Below, one piece after another: positions 20,076-28,280 of a stretch of DNA of 64,000 bases. The notes beneath the pieces were generated by a model. The model was given only the letters and a program-made list of their open reading frames with translations. It ran no database searches and was not told the origin of the DNA. Source of the DNA: Lysobacteraceae bacterium (GTDB lineage: Bacteria; Pseudomonadota; Gammaproteobacteria; Xanthomonadales; Xanthomonadaceae); assembly GCA_026005075.1 (NCBI GenBank), contig BPKJ01000001.1:620001-684000 (forward strand), in the 5' to 3' direction. Positions within the stretch are counted from its first letter, which is position 1; the number at the start of each line of letters is the position of its first letter. Made by a program: the position numbers and the translations under genes.

Positions 20076-20816
20076 TCACCGGCTGCATGCCGGGCGCAGG
20101 ACCGGCTCCCCCGCGGATACCGTGAAGACGCCCGCGGCGTCGGCAAGGCGTAGGCTGCCGTCTTCGGCCACACCGAGCACGGTGCCGCGACGCCCCGGCG
20201 CGCCGGCCAGCTCGACCTCCTTGCCACGCAGCAGGTCGAGCCTCTCCCACTCCGGCAGGAAGGGCGCAAAGCCCTCGGCGCAGAACCGCTCCAGCACCTC
20301 GTCCAGCTCCGGCAGCAACGCGGACAGCAGGGCCTCACGCTCGATCCCGAGGCCAAGGCGGTCGAGGTCGATCGCGGGCTGGCCGGGATCGAAACCCGCA
20401 GGCAGACGCAGGTTCAGGCCGATCCCGATCACCACCTCGGAACAGGAGGTGTCGGCCCGCGCGAACTCGATCAGGATCCCGCCGAGCTTGGCGCCCCGTG
20501 CCAGCAGGTCGTTGGGCCATTTCAGGCCGACCTCGGCGGCGCCGAGCCGGTGCAGGGTCCGGGCCACGCCGATCCCGACCGCGAGGCTCAGCCCGCCGAG
20601 CCGCCCCGGCGCGAGCGGCAGGCGGCGGAACAGCGACAGGCACAGGTGGCTGCCGGAGGCGAGCCAGCGCCGACCCTGCCGTCCGCGGCCGCGCAGCTGG
20701 TTGTCGACCACCAGCGCATGGCGGTCGGCCAGCGTCGCGGCGCGCCGCAGCAGCTCGCTGTTGCTCGAGTCGCAGACCTTCTGGCGCTCCAGCGTCCAGC
20801 CTCCCACGCGCTCCAC
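20076..20816 (-). CDS. birA: Biotin--[acetyl-CoA-carboxylase] ligase, without N-terminal HTH
   Basis: 246 aa. Attaches biotin to AccB. The biotinyl-AMP loop is RGRGRQGRRWLA; further family motifs are GLSLAVGIGVARTLHRLG, LKWPNDLLARGAKLGGILIE and VVIGIGLNLRLP, with the C-terminal SH3-like domain at the end. The DNA-binding winged helix of E. coli BirA is missing, so it should not repress biotin genes. GTG 20816 is chosen because TGAGG, formed by the plsY stop, provides a ribosome site six bases before it; upstream residues match plsY antisense-frame sequence only. Confidence 0.93.
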   Translation of the reverse strand: MERVGGWTLERQKVCDSSNSELLRRAATLADRHALVVDNQLRGRGRQGRRWLASGSHLCLSLFRRLPLAPGRLGGLSLAVGIGVARTLHRLGAAEVGLKWPNDLLARGAKLGGILIEFARADTSCSEVVIGIGLNLRLPAGFDPGQPAIDLDRLGLGIEREALLSALLPELDEVLERFCAEGFAPFLPEWERLDLLRGKEVELAGAPGRRGTVLGVAEDGSLRLADAAGVFTVSAGEPVLRPACSR

Positions 20817-20823
20817 GGCGGCC

Positions 20824-21459
20824 TCAGCGACGGCCGCGGGCGAGCAGACGTGCGCGCTCGAAGCGGTGCTCGGTACCGGCACGCAGGCGCGCGAGGTTGC
20901 TGCGGTGGGTGAACAGCAGGAACGACGCCGCGAGCAGGGCGAAGGGCAGCGCTGCCTGCGGCACCGGCCACGGCGAGAGCAGCGCGAAGATCGGCAGGCT
21001 GAGCGCGCCGAGGACGGTGGAGAGGCCAACAAAGCCGGTCGCGCCCAGCGTCACCAGCCAGGTGCCGAGGAAGGGCAGCAGGGCCGCCGGCCAGACCGCG
21101 GCCAGGCCGCCGATCAGGGTGGCCGCGCCCTTGCCGCCACGGAAACCGTGGAACAGCGGCCAGACGTGGCCGGCTACCGCGGCGAGCACGCAGGCCGGGG
21201 CCAGCCAGGCCGGCCCCGCATCGCCGAGCGCGCGGGCAAGCAGGCCCGCCAGCACGCCCTTGCCGACGTCGATCAGCACCACGCCCAGCGCGAACCGCCA
21301 GCCACGGGTACGCAGGGCATTGGTGCCGCCGGCATTGCCGCTGCCCAGGGTGCGGATGTCCACCCCCTGCCAGCGGCCGAGCACCAGCGCCCCGGACACC
21401 GAGCCGAGCAGGTAGGCCAGCAGCAGGCAGAGGACGGCGGGCATGGCGGAGGACGGCAT
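20824..21459 (-). CDS. plsY: Acyl-phosphate:glycerol-3-phosphate acyltransferase
   Basis: 211 aa integral membrane enzyme that transfers the acyl group from acyl-phosphate to glycerol-3-phosphate, the first step in phospholipid assembly. The three family motifs are present: AYLLGSVSGALVLGR, RTLGSGNAGGTNALRTRG and FHGFRGGKGAATLIGG. Five or six hydrophobic helices. The start may also be the internal ATG at 21444. It lies 36 bp downstream of the DAK2-DegV gene, same strand, and eight bases before birA. Confidence 0.95.
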   Translation of the reverse strand: MPSSAMPAVLCLLLAYLLGSVSGALVLGRWQGVDIRTLGSGNAGGTNALRTRGWRFALGVVLIDVGKGVLAGLLARALGDAGPAWLAPACVLAAVAGHVWPLFHGFRGGKGAATLIGGLAAVWPAALLPFLGTWLVTLGATGFVGLSTVLGALSLPIFALLSPWPVPQAALPFALLAASFLLFTHRSNLARLRAGTEHRFERARLLARGRR

Positions 21460-21495
21460 CGCGGCAGCGCGCGCAGTCTAACCGCGTACGCGCCC

Positions 21496-23316
21496 TCAGC
21501 GCGCCACCTCGGTCTCGACCTGGGCGGCGACCACCAGGGTCCCCGGCCCGGCATGGGCGCCGATCGCCGGGCCGGTCTCGACCAGCCAGTCGCGGCTGAT
21601 CGGCAACCGCTGGCGCAAGGCGGCGAGCAGGGCCTCGGCCGCGGCCGGGGCATCGCAGTGGCCGACCATCACCCGCCACTGCGGTGCGGGCGGGAGACGG
21701 CGTTCGACGTAGCGCGCGAAGCGCTCCGGAATCCGCGCCCGGCCGAACAGCGCGGAGGCCACCCCCAGCCGTCCGTTGCGGCGGATCCGCGCGATCACGG
21801 TCAGGCCCAGCCGCTCGCCCAGCGGCAGCACCCAGGAAGGGATCCGGCCGCCACGCACGGCGTGGCCCACGTCGCTGGCGGCGGCGAAGGTGAAGGTGCG
21901 CGGCGCGAGCTCCGCCATCCGCGCCTGCACGTCCGCAAGGCCGGCCCCGCGCGCCGCGAGCTCGGCGGCGGCGAGGACCATCAGCGCCTGGCCGCAGGAG
22001 GCCTGGCGGCTGTCGATCACGCACACCCGCGAAGGACCGCAGCGCTCCGCCGCCGCCTCGGCGCTCTGCAGCGTCCCGCTGAGCGCGCGCGACAGCCCGA
22101 CGTAGACGACCTGCTCGGCGTAGCCCAGCAGCAGCTCGAAGCGGCGGCGGAAATCGCCCGGCGGCGGCTGCGAGGTCTGCGGCAGCGCCCCGCCCTCGCG
22201 CAGCCGACGGTAGAACTCCCGCGGACGGATCGACACCCGGTCGAGGAACTCTTCCTCGCCGAAGCTGACCCGCACCGGCACCACGTCGAGCGGCAGCTGT
22301 TCGACCAGCGCCTGCGGCAGGTCGGCCGCCGAATCGGTGACCACGGCGAGCTGCCCGCGTCGCTGCGCGGCGCGCATCTGGGCGCGCATGTCCTCGGCCT
22401 TGCGCGCGCTGACCTTGCCGAAGCGTCCGGCCAGTTCGAACAACGCCCCGGGCTCGGCGACGTGGGCATGCAGGCGCACCCGCTCCGCGGTGCCGGCCAC
22501 CACCACGCTGGCCGCACCGGCCGCCTCGACCGCCGCCCGCAGGCCGGCACGGTCGATCGCGTCTCCGGTCACCAGGCACTCGCTGCACCACGGCCGGCCG
22601 GCGTCGGCCTCCTCGTGCCAGTGTTCGGCGGCGAACTCGCGGGTCGCGTCGAGGCGGCCGGGGGCCGCGCCGATCTCGCGCCGCTGCACGAAGGCCTGGA
22701 TGCCCTCCACCAGTTCGAGGAAACCCTGCCCGCCCGCATCGACCACCCCCGCCTGACGCAGCACGGCGAGCTGCCGCGGGGTCTCGGCCAGCGCGCGTCG
22801 CGCGCGCTCCACCGCGCCCTCCCACCACCGCGCCAGATCCTCGGCCGGCTGCTGCAGACCTTCGGCAAAGGCCTGGATCACGCTGAGGATGGTGCCCTCA
22901 CGGGGCTGGGCGAGGGCCTCGCGGGCCTGCCGCGCACCGGCCTGCACGGCCGCGCCGAGCTGCCCCAGGCTGAGCACCCGCGCCTCGCCGACGGCCTGCC
23001 CGGTGCCGCAGAGGAACTGGGCGAGGATGGCTCCCGAGTTGCCGCGCGCGCCATCGATGGCATCGTTGGCAAGGGCACGCAGCAGCGCGCCGGCATGCCG
23101 CCAGCGGGTGCGCAGGCTGCCGGCCAGCATCGCCTGTGCGGTGAAGGCGAGGTTGCTGCCGGTGTCGCCGTCGGGCACCGGGAAGACGTTGATCCGGTTC
23201 AGTTGCTCGCGGCGGTCGACCAGCCGGCGCAGGCCGGCGATCAGCGCCCGCCGCATGCCGCTGGCGGCCACCCTGGGCTGGGCGCGGCCACGCGCATCCT
23301 TGGCTTGGGCATCCAT
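21496..23316 (-). CDS. DAK2-DegV fusion, fatty-acid-kinase-like (FakA-FakB in one chain)
   Basis: 606 aa. N-terminal DhaL/DAK2 nucleotide-binding domain (about 20-200) with the metal-binding signature INVFPVPDGDTGSNL (Asp49, Asp51) and GARGNSGAILAQF. The middle region (about 205-320) matches the FakA middle domain: PWCSECLVTGD ... SVVVAGTAERVRLHAHVAEPG ... KAEDMRAQ. From about 322 to the end is a DegV/FakB fold: LAVVTDSAADLP, VGLSRALSGTLQSA, and IGAHAGPGTLVVAAQ. In Firmicutes, FakA phosphorylates a fatty acid bound by a separate FakB, making acyl-phosphate. Here a DegV domain sits where the FakA C-terminal domain would be. The neighbour plsY uses acyl-phosphate. Substrate and activity are inferred. 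Start ATG 23316 opens the first helix. Confidence 0.85.
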   Translation of the reverse strand: MDAQAKDARGRAQPRVAASGMRRALIAGLRRLVDRREQLNRINVFPVPDGDTGSNLAFTAQAMLAGSLRTRWRHAGALLRALANDAIDGARGNSGAILAQFLCGTGQAVGEARVLSLGQLGAAVQAGARQAREALAQPREGTILSVIQAFAEGLQQPAEDLARWWEGAVERARRALAETPRQLAVLRQAGVVDAGGQGFLELVEGIQAFVQRREIGAAPGRLDATREFAAEHWHEEADAGRPWCSECLVTGDAIDRAGLRAAVEAAGAASVVVAGTAERVRLHAHVAEPGALFELAGRFGKVSARKAEDMRAQMRAAQRRGQLAVVTDSAADLPQALVEQLPLDVVPVRVSFGEEEFLDRVSIRPREFYRRLREGGALPQTSQPPPGDFRRRFELLLGYAEQVVYVGLSRALSGTLQSAEAAAERCGPSRVCVIDSRQASCGQALMVLAAAELAARGAGLADVQARMAELAPRTFTFAAASDVGHAVRGGRIPSWVLPLGERLGLTVIARIRRNGRLGVASALFGRARIPERFARYVERRLPPAPQWRVMVGHCDAPAAAEALLAALRQRLPISRDWLVETGPAIGAHAGPGTLVVAAQVETEVAR

Positions 23317-23413
23317 GGCGGCGAGTCTGCCAGAGCCGGCCCCGACGGCCATGCTGCGGCGCAGCGAGGTCCTGGCTTGCCGGGCGCTGCCGCCGCCGCG
23401 CAAGATCGCCGCC

Positions 23414-24172
23414 ATGATCCTGCGCTGGCTCGGCCTTGGACGGCCTCCACCCGCACCGCTCGACGAGGCGCTCTGGCGACGGGCCCTGCAGCGGGCCGGG
23501 CTGCACCGCCTGCCGCCCGCCCGGCGGGAAGCCCTGCGCGAACGCTGCCAGCGTTTCCTCGCCAGCAAGACCTTCCACGGTGCCGGCGGCTTCGCGATCA
23601 CGCCGTCCCGGCAGATGCTGCTGGCGGTGCTCTGCTGCCGTCCCGTGCTGGCACTGCCGGCCGACTGGCTGGACGGCTGGCACGACGTGATCGTCTATCC
23701 GGGCCGCTTCCGGGTCCGCCGGCGCGACCACGACGAGAACGACGGCGTGGTCCACGAGTGGGAGGAGGAACTGGCCGGCGAGGCATGGGCGCCCGGCCCG
23801 CTGGTCCTTTCCTGGGCCGACGTGCTTGCCGACCGCCGCTGGCCGGAGCCCGGATTCGACGTGGTCGTGCACGAGATCGCGCACAAGCTCGATGCCCTGG
23901 ACGGGGCCATGAACGGCACGCCGATCCTGCCCGACCGGAGGCGCCTCGCGGCCTGGGTCGACGCCTTCCAGTCCGCCTTCGACGACCTCAACCGCCGCCT
24001 CGACCGTGGCGAGGAGGCGCCGATCGACCCCTATGCCGCCGAGGCCCCCGAGGAGTTCTTCGCGGTCGCCAGCGAGTACCACTTCACGGCGCCGGAAGCG
24101 CTGCGCGCGGCCTATCCGCAGGTGGCCGCGCAGCTCGAGGCCTTCTACGGCCCGCCCGACGGCGCGGGCTGA
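23414..24172 (+). CDS. mtfA: MtfA-family zinc peptidase
   Basis: 252 aa, close to E. coli MtfA (265). The zinc motif is VVHEIAHKLDAL (His153-Glu154-His157), with the more distal Glu in EAPEEFFAVASEYHF. The family also shows ASKTFHGAGGFAIT near residue 45 and VIVYPGRF. In E. coli MtfA titrates the glucose repressor Mlc and has aminopeptidase activity; whether that regulation exists here is unknown. The longer start at 23351 is possible. The 3' end overlaps the convergent ctpA by 28 bp. Confidence 0.9.
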   Translation: MILRWLGLGRPPPAPLDEALWRRALQRAGLHRLPPARREALRERCQRFLASKTFHGAGGFAITPSRQMLLAVLCCRPVLALPADWLDGWHDVIVYPGRFRVRRRDHDENDGVVHEWEEELAGEAWAPGPLVLSWADVLADRRWPEPGFDVVVHEIAHKLDALDGAMNGTPILPDRRRLAAWVDAFQSAFDDLNRRLDRGEEAPIDPYAAEAPEEFFAVASEYHFTAPEALRAAYPQVAAQLEAFYGPPDGAG

Positions 24173-25455
24173 GCACGGAACACGACCAGCCCCTTGAGCA
24201 GGTTGTGCGCCTCCCGGAGGGCGAAGTCGCCGACCTCGCCGGAAGCATCCCCGGCCGCTGCCGAGGCAGCGACCTCGGCGGGCAGGTGCCCCGGCAGATC
24301 GCGCTCGCGCAGCGCGCTGGCCGCACCCGCGTCCTGGCTCAGGCGGACCCGCTCCGGCAGGACGATGTCGGGCTCGATGCCGGAGGCCTGGATCGAGGTT
24401 CCGTTGGGCGTGTAGTAACGGGCCGTGGTGAGCTTGATCGCATCGCCGTTGTCGATCGGCAGGACGGTCTGCACCGAGCCCTTGCCGAAGCTGGTCTGCC
24501 CCATGACCAGCGCCCGGCGATGGTCGCGCAGGGCGCCGGTGAGCACCTCGGAGGCCGAGGCGGTGCCGGCGTCGATCAGGATCACCACCGGCGCACCGTG
24601 GAGCAGGTCCCCCGGCCTTGCCTCGACCTCGGAGCGGGCCTGCGGCAACCGGCCGCGGGTGCGCACGATCAGCCCGCGCTCGAGAAACAGATCGGCGGTC
24701 TCCACCGCGGCGGCGAGCAGGCCGCCGGGGTTGCTGCGCAGGTCCAGCACCAGCCCCGCGACCGGCCGCTCTCCGGCCAGTGCTTCCAGTTGCCGCCGAA
24801 GTTCGCCCGCGGTGTCGGCCTGGAAAGCGGCGATGCGGGCGTAGGCCAGGCCGGGCTCGAGCCAGCGAGCGCGCACGCTGGCAACGCGGATGGTCTCGCG
24901 GGTGAGCTCGAACTCGAGCGGCTCGGCGCGGCCTTCGCGGAGCACGCTCAGACGGATCGTGGTCCCCGGGGGGCCGCGCATCGACTCGACCGCGGCCTCG
25001 ACGCTGTCGGCCTCGATCGGCACGCCGTCGATGCGCACGATCACGTCTCCGGGCAGCAGGCCGGCACGCGCGGCCGGGGTGCCGTCGATCGGTGCGACCA
25101 CGGTCAGGCTGCGGTCCGCGTTCTGCACCACCTCGAGGCCAAGGCCGTCGTAGGCGCCCTCGGCGGCTTCCTCGAGCTCGCGCGCCTGCGCGGCATCGAG
25201 GTAGCTGCTGTGCGGATCCAGCCCCGCCAGCAGGCCGCGGATCGCCGACCGCATCAGGGTGGCATCGTCCACCGGCTCGACGTAGGCCTGCTTGACCGCC
25301 CGGAACACCGACACGAAACGGCGGATCTCCTCCACCGCGACCCGCTCGCCCTGCGCCGCGGCGGTCGCCGGCTCGTCGGCTTCGGCGGCCGGTTCGGCGG
25401 CCTGCGCCGGAACCAGCACGAGACAAAGACCCAGGGACAGAAGGATGCGCTGCAT
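24145..25455 (-). CDS. ctpA: Carboxy-terminal processing peptidase (S41 family, CtpA-like)
   Basis: 436 aa with a cleavable signal peptide (LLSLGLCLVLVPAQAAE). A helical N-terminal region precedes a PDZ domain (about 95-185; YDGLGLEVVQNADRSLTVVAPIDGTPAARAGLLPGDVIVRIDG), then the protease core with the catalytic Ser in GTASASEVLTGAL and the Lys in MGQTSFGKGSVQT. Periplasmic Ser/Lys protease that in relatives trims envelope proteins and peptidoglycan hydrolases. Gene order gpmI-envC-ctpA is common in gammaproteobacteria and suggests joint expression. The C-terminal tail beyond the core is low in conservation. Confidence 0.93.
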   Translation of the reverse strand: MQRILLSLGLCLVLVPAQAAEPAAEADEPATAAAQGERVAVEEIRRFVSVFRAVKQAYVEPVDDATLMRSAIRGLLAGLDPHSSYLDAAQARELEEAAEGAYDGLGLEVVQNADRSLTVVAPIDGTPAARAGLLPGDVIVRIDGVPIEADSVEAAVESMRGPPGTTIRLSVLREGRAEPLEFELTRETIRVASVRARWLEPGLAYARIAAFQADTAGELRRQLEALAGERPVAGLVLDLRSNPGGLLAAAVETADLFLERGLIVRTRGRLPQARSEVEARPGDLLHGAPVVILIDAGTASASEVLTGALRDHRRALVMGQTSFGKGSVQTVLPIDNGDAIKLTTARYYTPNGTSIQASGIEPDIVLPERVRLSQDAGAASALRERDLPGHLPAEVAASAAAGDASGEVGDFALREAHNLLKGLVVFRAQPAPSGGP

Positions 25456-25488
25456 GGGCCGATTATGCGCCCAAGGGCGGCTGCATGC

Positions 25489-26634
25489 TCAGCGTGCCAG
25501 CCATGCCGCGGGATCCAGCGCCTGGCCATTGCGGCGCAGCTCGAAATAGACACCGCTGCGCGAGAAGCCGCCGGAATCGCCCGCCCGCGCCACGACCTGG
25601 CCGGCCTCGACCCATTCGCCGGGTTCGGCGAGCAGGGCATCGCCCCCGGCATAGAGGCTCATGTAGCCCTCGCCGTGGTCGAGGATCAGCAGCAGTCCGT
25701 AGCCGCGCATCCAGTCGGCGAAGGCCACCCGGCCCCGCGCCACCGCACGCACCTCGGCCCCGGGGCGGGCCTCGATCCACCAGCCCTTGCTCGGCCGCCC
25801 GTCGGGCAAGGTGCCGGCGAAGGCGCTGTGCAGGCGGCCAGGCAGCGGCCGTGGCAGCTGCCCCTTGCGCCGGGCCAGCGGCTGCGCCTGCGGCGGGTTC
25901 TCGGGCACGTCGGCAAGCACGTCCTGCAGGGAGCGCAGCAGCGCGGCGAGCCGCTGCTCGTCGCGTCCGAGCAGGGCGGCACGCTCGCGCAGGCTGGCGT
26001 GGCGGTGCTCGATCGCGGCCAGCGCCTGCGCCCGCTCCGCTCGGGCCCGTTCGAGGCGCTCGACGGCCTGCGCCTGCCTTGCCCGCGCCTCGGCGACCGC
26101 CGCCTCCTGCTCGCGCAGGGCGCGTTCGGCCTCGGCGAGGCGGCGCAGGCTGTCGAGCAGCTCCCGGGCCCGTGCCTGGCGGTGCTCGCGCAGGTAGCCC
26201 AGATAGGCGCGACGGCGGAGCAGCTCGTCGAGGTGATCCGGCGCCAGCAGCTCGCGCAGCGGCTGGTCGCGCCCGCCGAGGTGCCACGCGCGCACCAGCC
26301 CGCGCAGGGCGGCGCGCTCGCGCTCGAGACCCCGCTGCAGCGCATCGCGCTCCTGTTCCAGCGCCGCCAGCGCCGCCTGCTGCCGTGCGAGCCCGGCGTC
26401 CGCAGCGTCGAGCTCGATCCGTGCGCCCTGGATGGCCCGATCCAGTCCGGCCAGGGCCTCGACCTCGGCCCGGCGCTCACCCTCGACGCGGCGCTGCTCC
26501 TCCGCGACCTGTGCGAGTTGCCGGCGCAGGGCGGCAAGCTGCTGTTCGACCTCGTCCCGGCTCGCATCGGCTGCGGCCAGCGCAAGGCCGGACGCCGCGC
26601 ACAGAAGAAGACCCAGCCGCCACCGCCAGGGCAT
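25489..26634 (-). CDS. envC: EnvC-like murein hydrolase activator
   Basis: 381 aa. Signal peptide, a long coiled coil rich in Glu/Arg/Ala/Gln (about 25-235), then a LytM/M23 domain (about 270-380) ending YGLLLILDHGEGYMSLYAGGDALL ... SGVYFELRRNGQALDPAAWL. The zinc ligands expected of an active M23 peptidase are lost (GWWIEARPG replaces the HxxxD segment; YFELR replaces the HxH), as in EnvC and other catalytically inactive activators. Expected to switch on periplasmic amidases at the division septum, possibly including the amidase at 5.6-7.5 kb (inference; no direct evidence). Confidence 0.92.
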   Translation of the reverse strand: MPWRWRLGLLLCAASGLALAAADASRDEVEQQLAALRRQLAQVAEEQRRVEGERRAEVEALAGLDRAIQGARIELDAADAGLARQQAALAALEQERDALQRGLERERAALRGLVRAWHLGGRDQPLRELLAPDHLDELLRRRAYLGYLREHRQARARELLDSLRRLAEAERALREQEAAVAEARARQAQAVERLERARAERAQALAAIEHRHASLRERAALLGRDEQRLAALLRSLQDVLADVPENPPQAQPLARRKGQLPRPLPGRLHSAFAGTLPDGRPSKGWWIEARPGAEVRAVARGRVAFADWMRGYGLLLILDHGEGYMSLYAGGDALLAEPGEWVEAGQVVARAGDSGGFSRSGVYFELRRNGQALDPAAWLAR

Positions 26635-26643
26635 GGCCGCGGC

Positions 26644-28173
26644 TCAGGCGGCCAGCAGGCTGCGCCCGGTCATCGCCGAGGGGACCGGAAGCCCCAGCAG
26701 GTCGAGCAGGGTCGGGGCGACGTCGCAGAGCGCACCGCCCTCGCGCAGCGGCCCGCGGCAGGGTCCGAGCACCACCAGCGGCACCGGGCCGGTGGTGTGC
26801 TGGGTGTGCGGCTGTCCGCTCTCCGGATCGCGCATCAGCTCGAGGTTGCCGTGGTCCGCGGTCACCACCAGCGCCCCGCCCACGGCCTCGATCGCCTCGC
26901 GGATCCGCCCGAGCGCCTGGTCCACCGCCTCGGCGGCGCGGATCGCGGCCTCCAGCACGCCGGTGTGGCCCACCATGTCCGGGTTGGCGAGGTTGCACAC
27001 GATCAGGTCGAAGCGGCGCTGCAGGATCGCCTCCACCAGCCGGTCGGTCACCTCGGGGCAGCTCATCTCCGGCTTGAGGTCGTAGGTCGCCACCTTCGGC
27101 GAGGGCACGAGGATGCGCTCCTCGCCCGGCAGGACCGTCTCCACCCCTCCGGAGAAGAAGAACGTCACGTGCGCGTATTTCTCGGTCTCGGCGATGCGCA
27201 GCTGGGTCAGCCCGGCGCGCGCGACCACCTCGGGCAGGGTGTCGGCAAGGCTCGCCGGCGGATAGGCGACGTCGACCGGCCAGCCCGCGGCGTACTCGGT
27301 CAGGGTGACCATGCGCGAAAGCCGCGGCCGGCGGCCGCGATCGAAGCCGTCGAAGTCGTCCAGCGCCAGGGCCATGGTCAGCTGCCGGGCGCGGTCGGCG
27401 CGGAAATTCATGAACACCACGGCGTCGCCGTCCTCGACCGGAACCCCTCCCGCGATCCGCGTCGGGCGCACGAACTCGTCGCTCTCGCCGCGGGCGTAGG
27501 CGGCCTCCAGCGCCGCCACCGCGGTCCCTGCCTCGTGCTCCGCGCGGGCATGGACGATCGCCGCCCAGGCCTCGGCCACGCGCTCCCAGCGGCGGTCGCG
27601 GTCCATGCCGAAGTAGCGCCCGCCGATGCTGGCGATGCGCAGCCCGGGCTCGCGCTCCATGCGGGCTTCGAGGGCCTCCAGGCTGGGCCTGGCCGAGCGC
27701 GGCGGGGTGTCGCGCCCGTCCAGCAAGGCGTGCACCGCGACGCGCCGGACCCCGCGCTGGCGGGCGAGGTCGAGCATCGCATGCAGGTGCGACTCGTGGC
27801 TGTGCACGCCGCCCGGCGAGAGCAGGCCGATCAGGTGCAGGCAGCCGGAGCCGGCCCGCACCGCCTCGCAGGCACCGACCAGCGCCGGGTTGGTGAAGAA
27901 GCCGCCCTCGGCGATGTCCTTGTCGATGCGGGTCAGTTCCTGGTAGACGACCCGCCCGGCGCCCAGATTCATGTGCCCGACCTCGGAGTTGCCCATCTGC
28001 CCCTCGGGCAGGCCGACGTGCAGTCCGCTGGTGTGGATCAGGGTATGGGGGCAGTCGGCGAGAAGCCGTGTCCAGTGGGGCAGCCGGGCCAGGGCGATGG
28101 CGTTGTCGGTGCGTTCCTCGCGGTGGCCCCAGCCATCGAGGATGAGCAGCATCACGGGTTTGGGTGCGGCCAC
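26644..28173 (-). CDS. gpmI: 2,3-bisphosphoglycerate-independent phosphoglycerate mutase
   Basis: 509 aa (E. coli GpmI is 514). Manganese-dependent enzyme of glycolysis interconverting 3- and 2-phosphoglycerate. Alkaline-phosphatase-superfamily motifs: LLILDGWGHREERTDNAI, GQMGNSEVGHMNLGAGR with the catalytic Ser, and the metal-binding NLANPDMVGHTG and VVTADHGNLE. GTG 28173 is preceded by CAGGAG at good spacing. Upstream of envC by 10 bp, so probably one unit with envC and ctpA. Confidence 0.96.
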   Translation of the reverse strand: MAAPKPVMLLILDGWGHREERTDNAIALARLPHWTRLLADCPHTLIHTSGLHVGLPEGQMGNSEVGHMNLGAGRVVYQELTRIDKDIAEGGFFTNPALVGACEAVRAGSGCLHLIGLLSPGGVHSHESHLHAMLDLARQRGVRRVAVHALLDGRDTPPRSARPSLEALEARMEREPGLRIASIGGRYFGMDRDRRWERVAEAWAAIVHARAEHEAGTAVAALEAAYARGESDEFVRPTRIAGGVPVEDGDAVVFMNFRADRARQLTMALALDDFDGFDRGRRPRLSRMVTLTEYAAGWPVDVAYPPASLADTLPEVVARAGLTQLRIAETEKYAHVTFFFSGGVETVLPGEERILVPSPKVATYDLKPEMSCPEVTDRLVEAILQRRFDLIVCNLANPDMVGHTGVLEAAIRAAEAVDQALGRIREAIEAVGGALVVTADHGNLELMRDPESGQPHTQHTTGPVPLVVLGPCRGPLREGGALCDVAPTLLDLLGLPVPSAMTGRSLLAA

Positions 28174-28280
28174 GGGGTTCTCCTGCGGGAAAACCCGCAT
28201 TGTAAGGAATACCCCGACGATCTCCCGGCGCGACCGGCCGACGCGGTAGCATGGGCGGCTTACCGAGTCAGGAATCTCCC

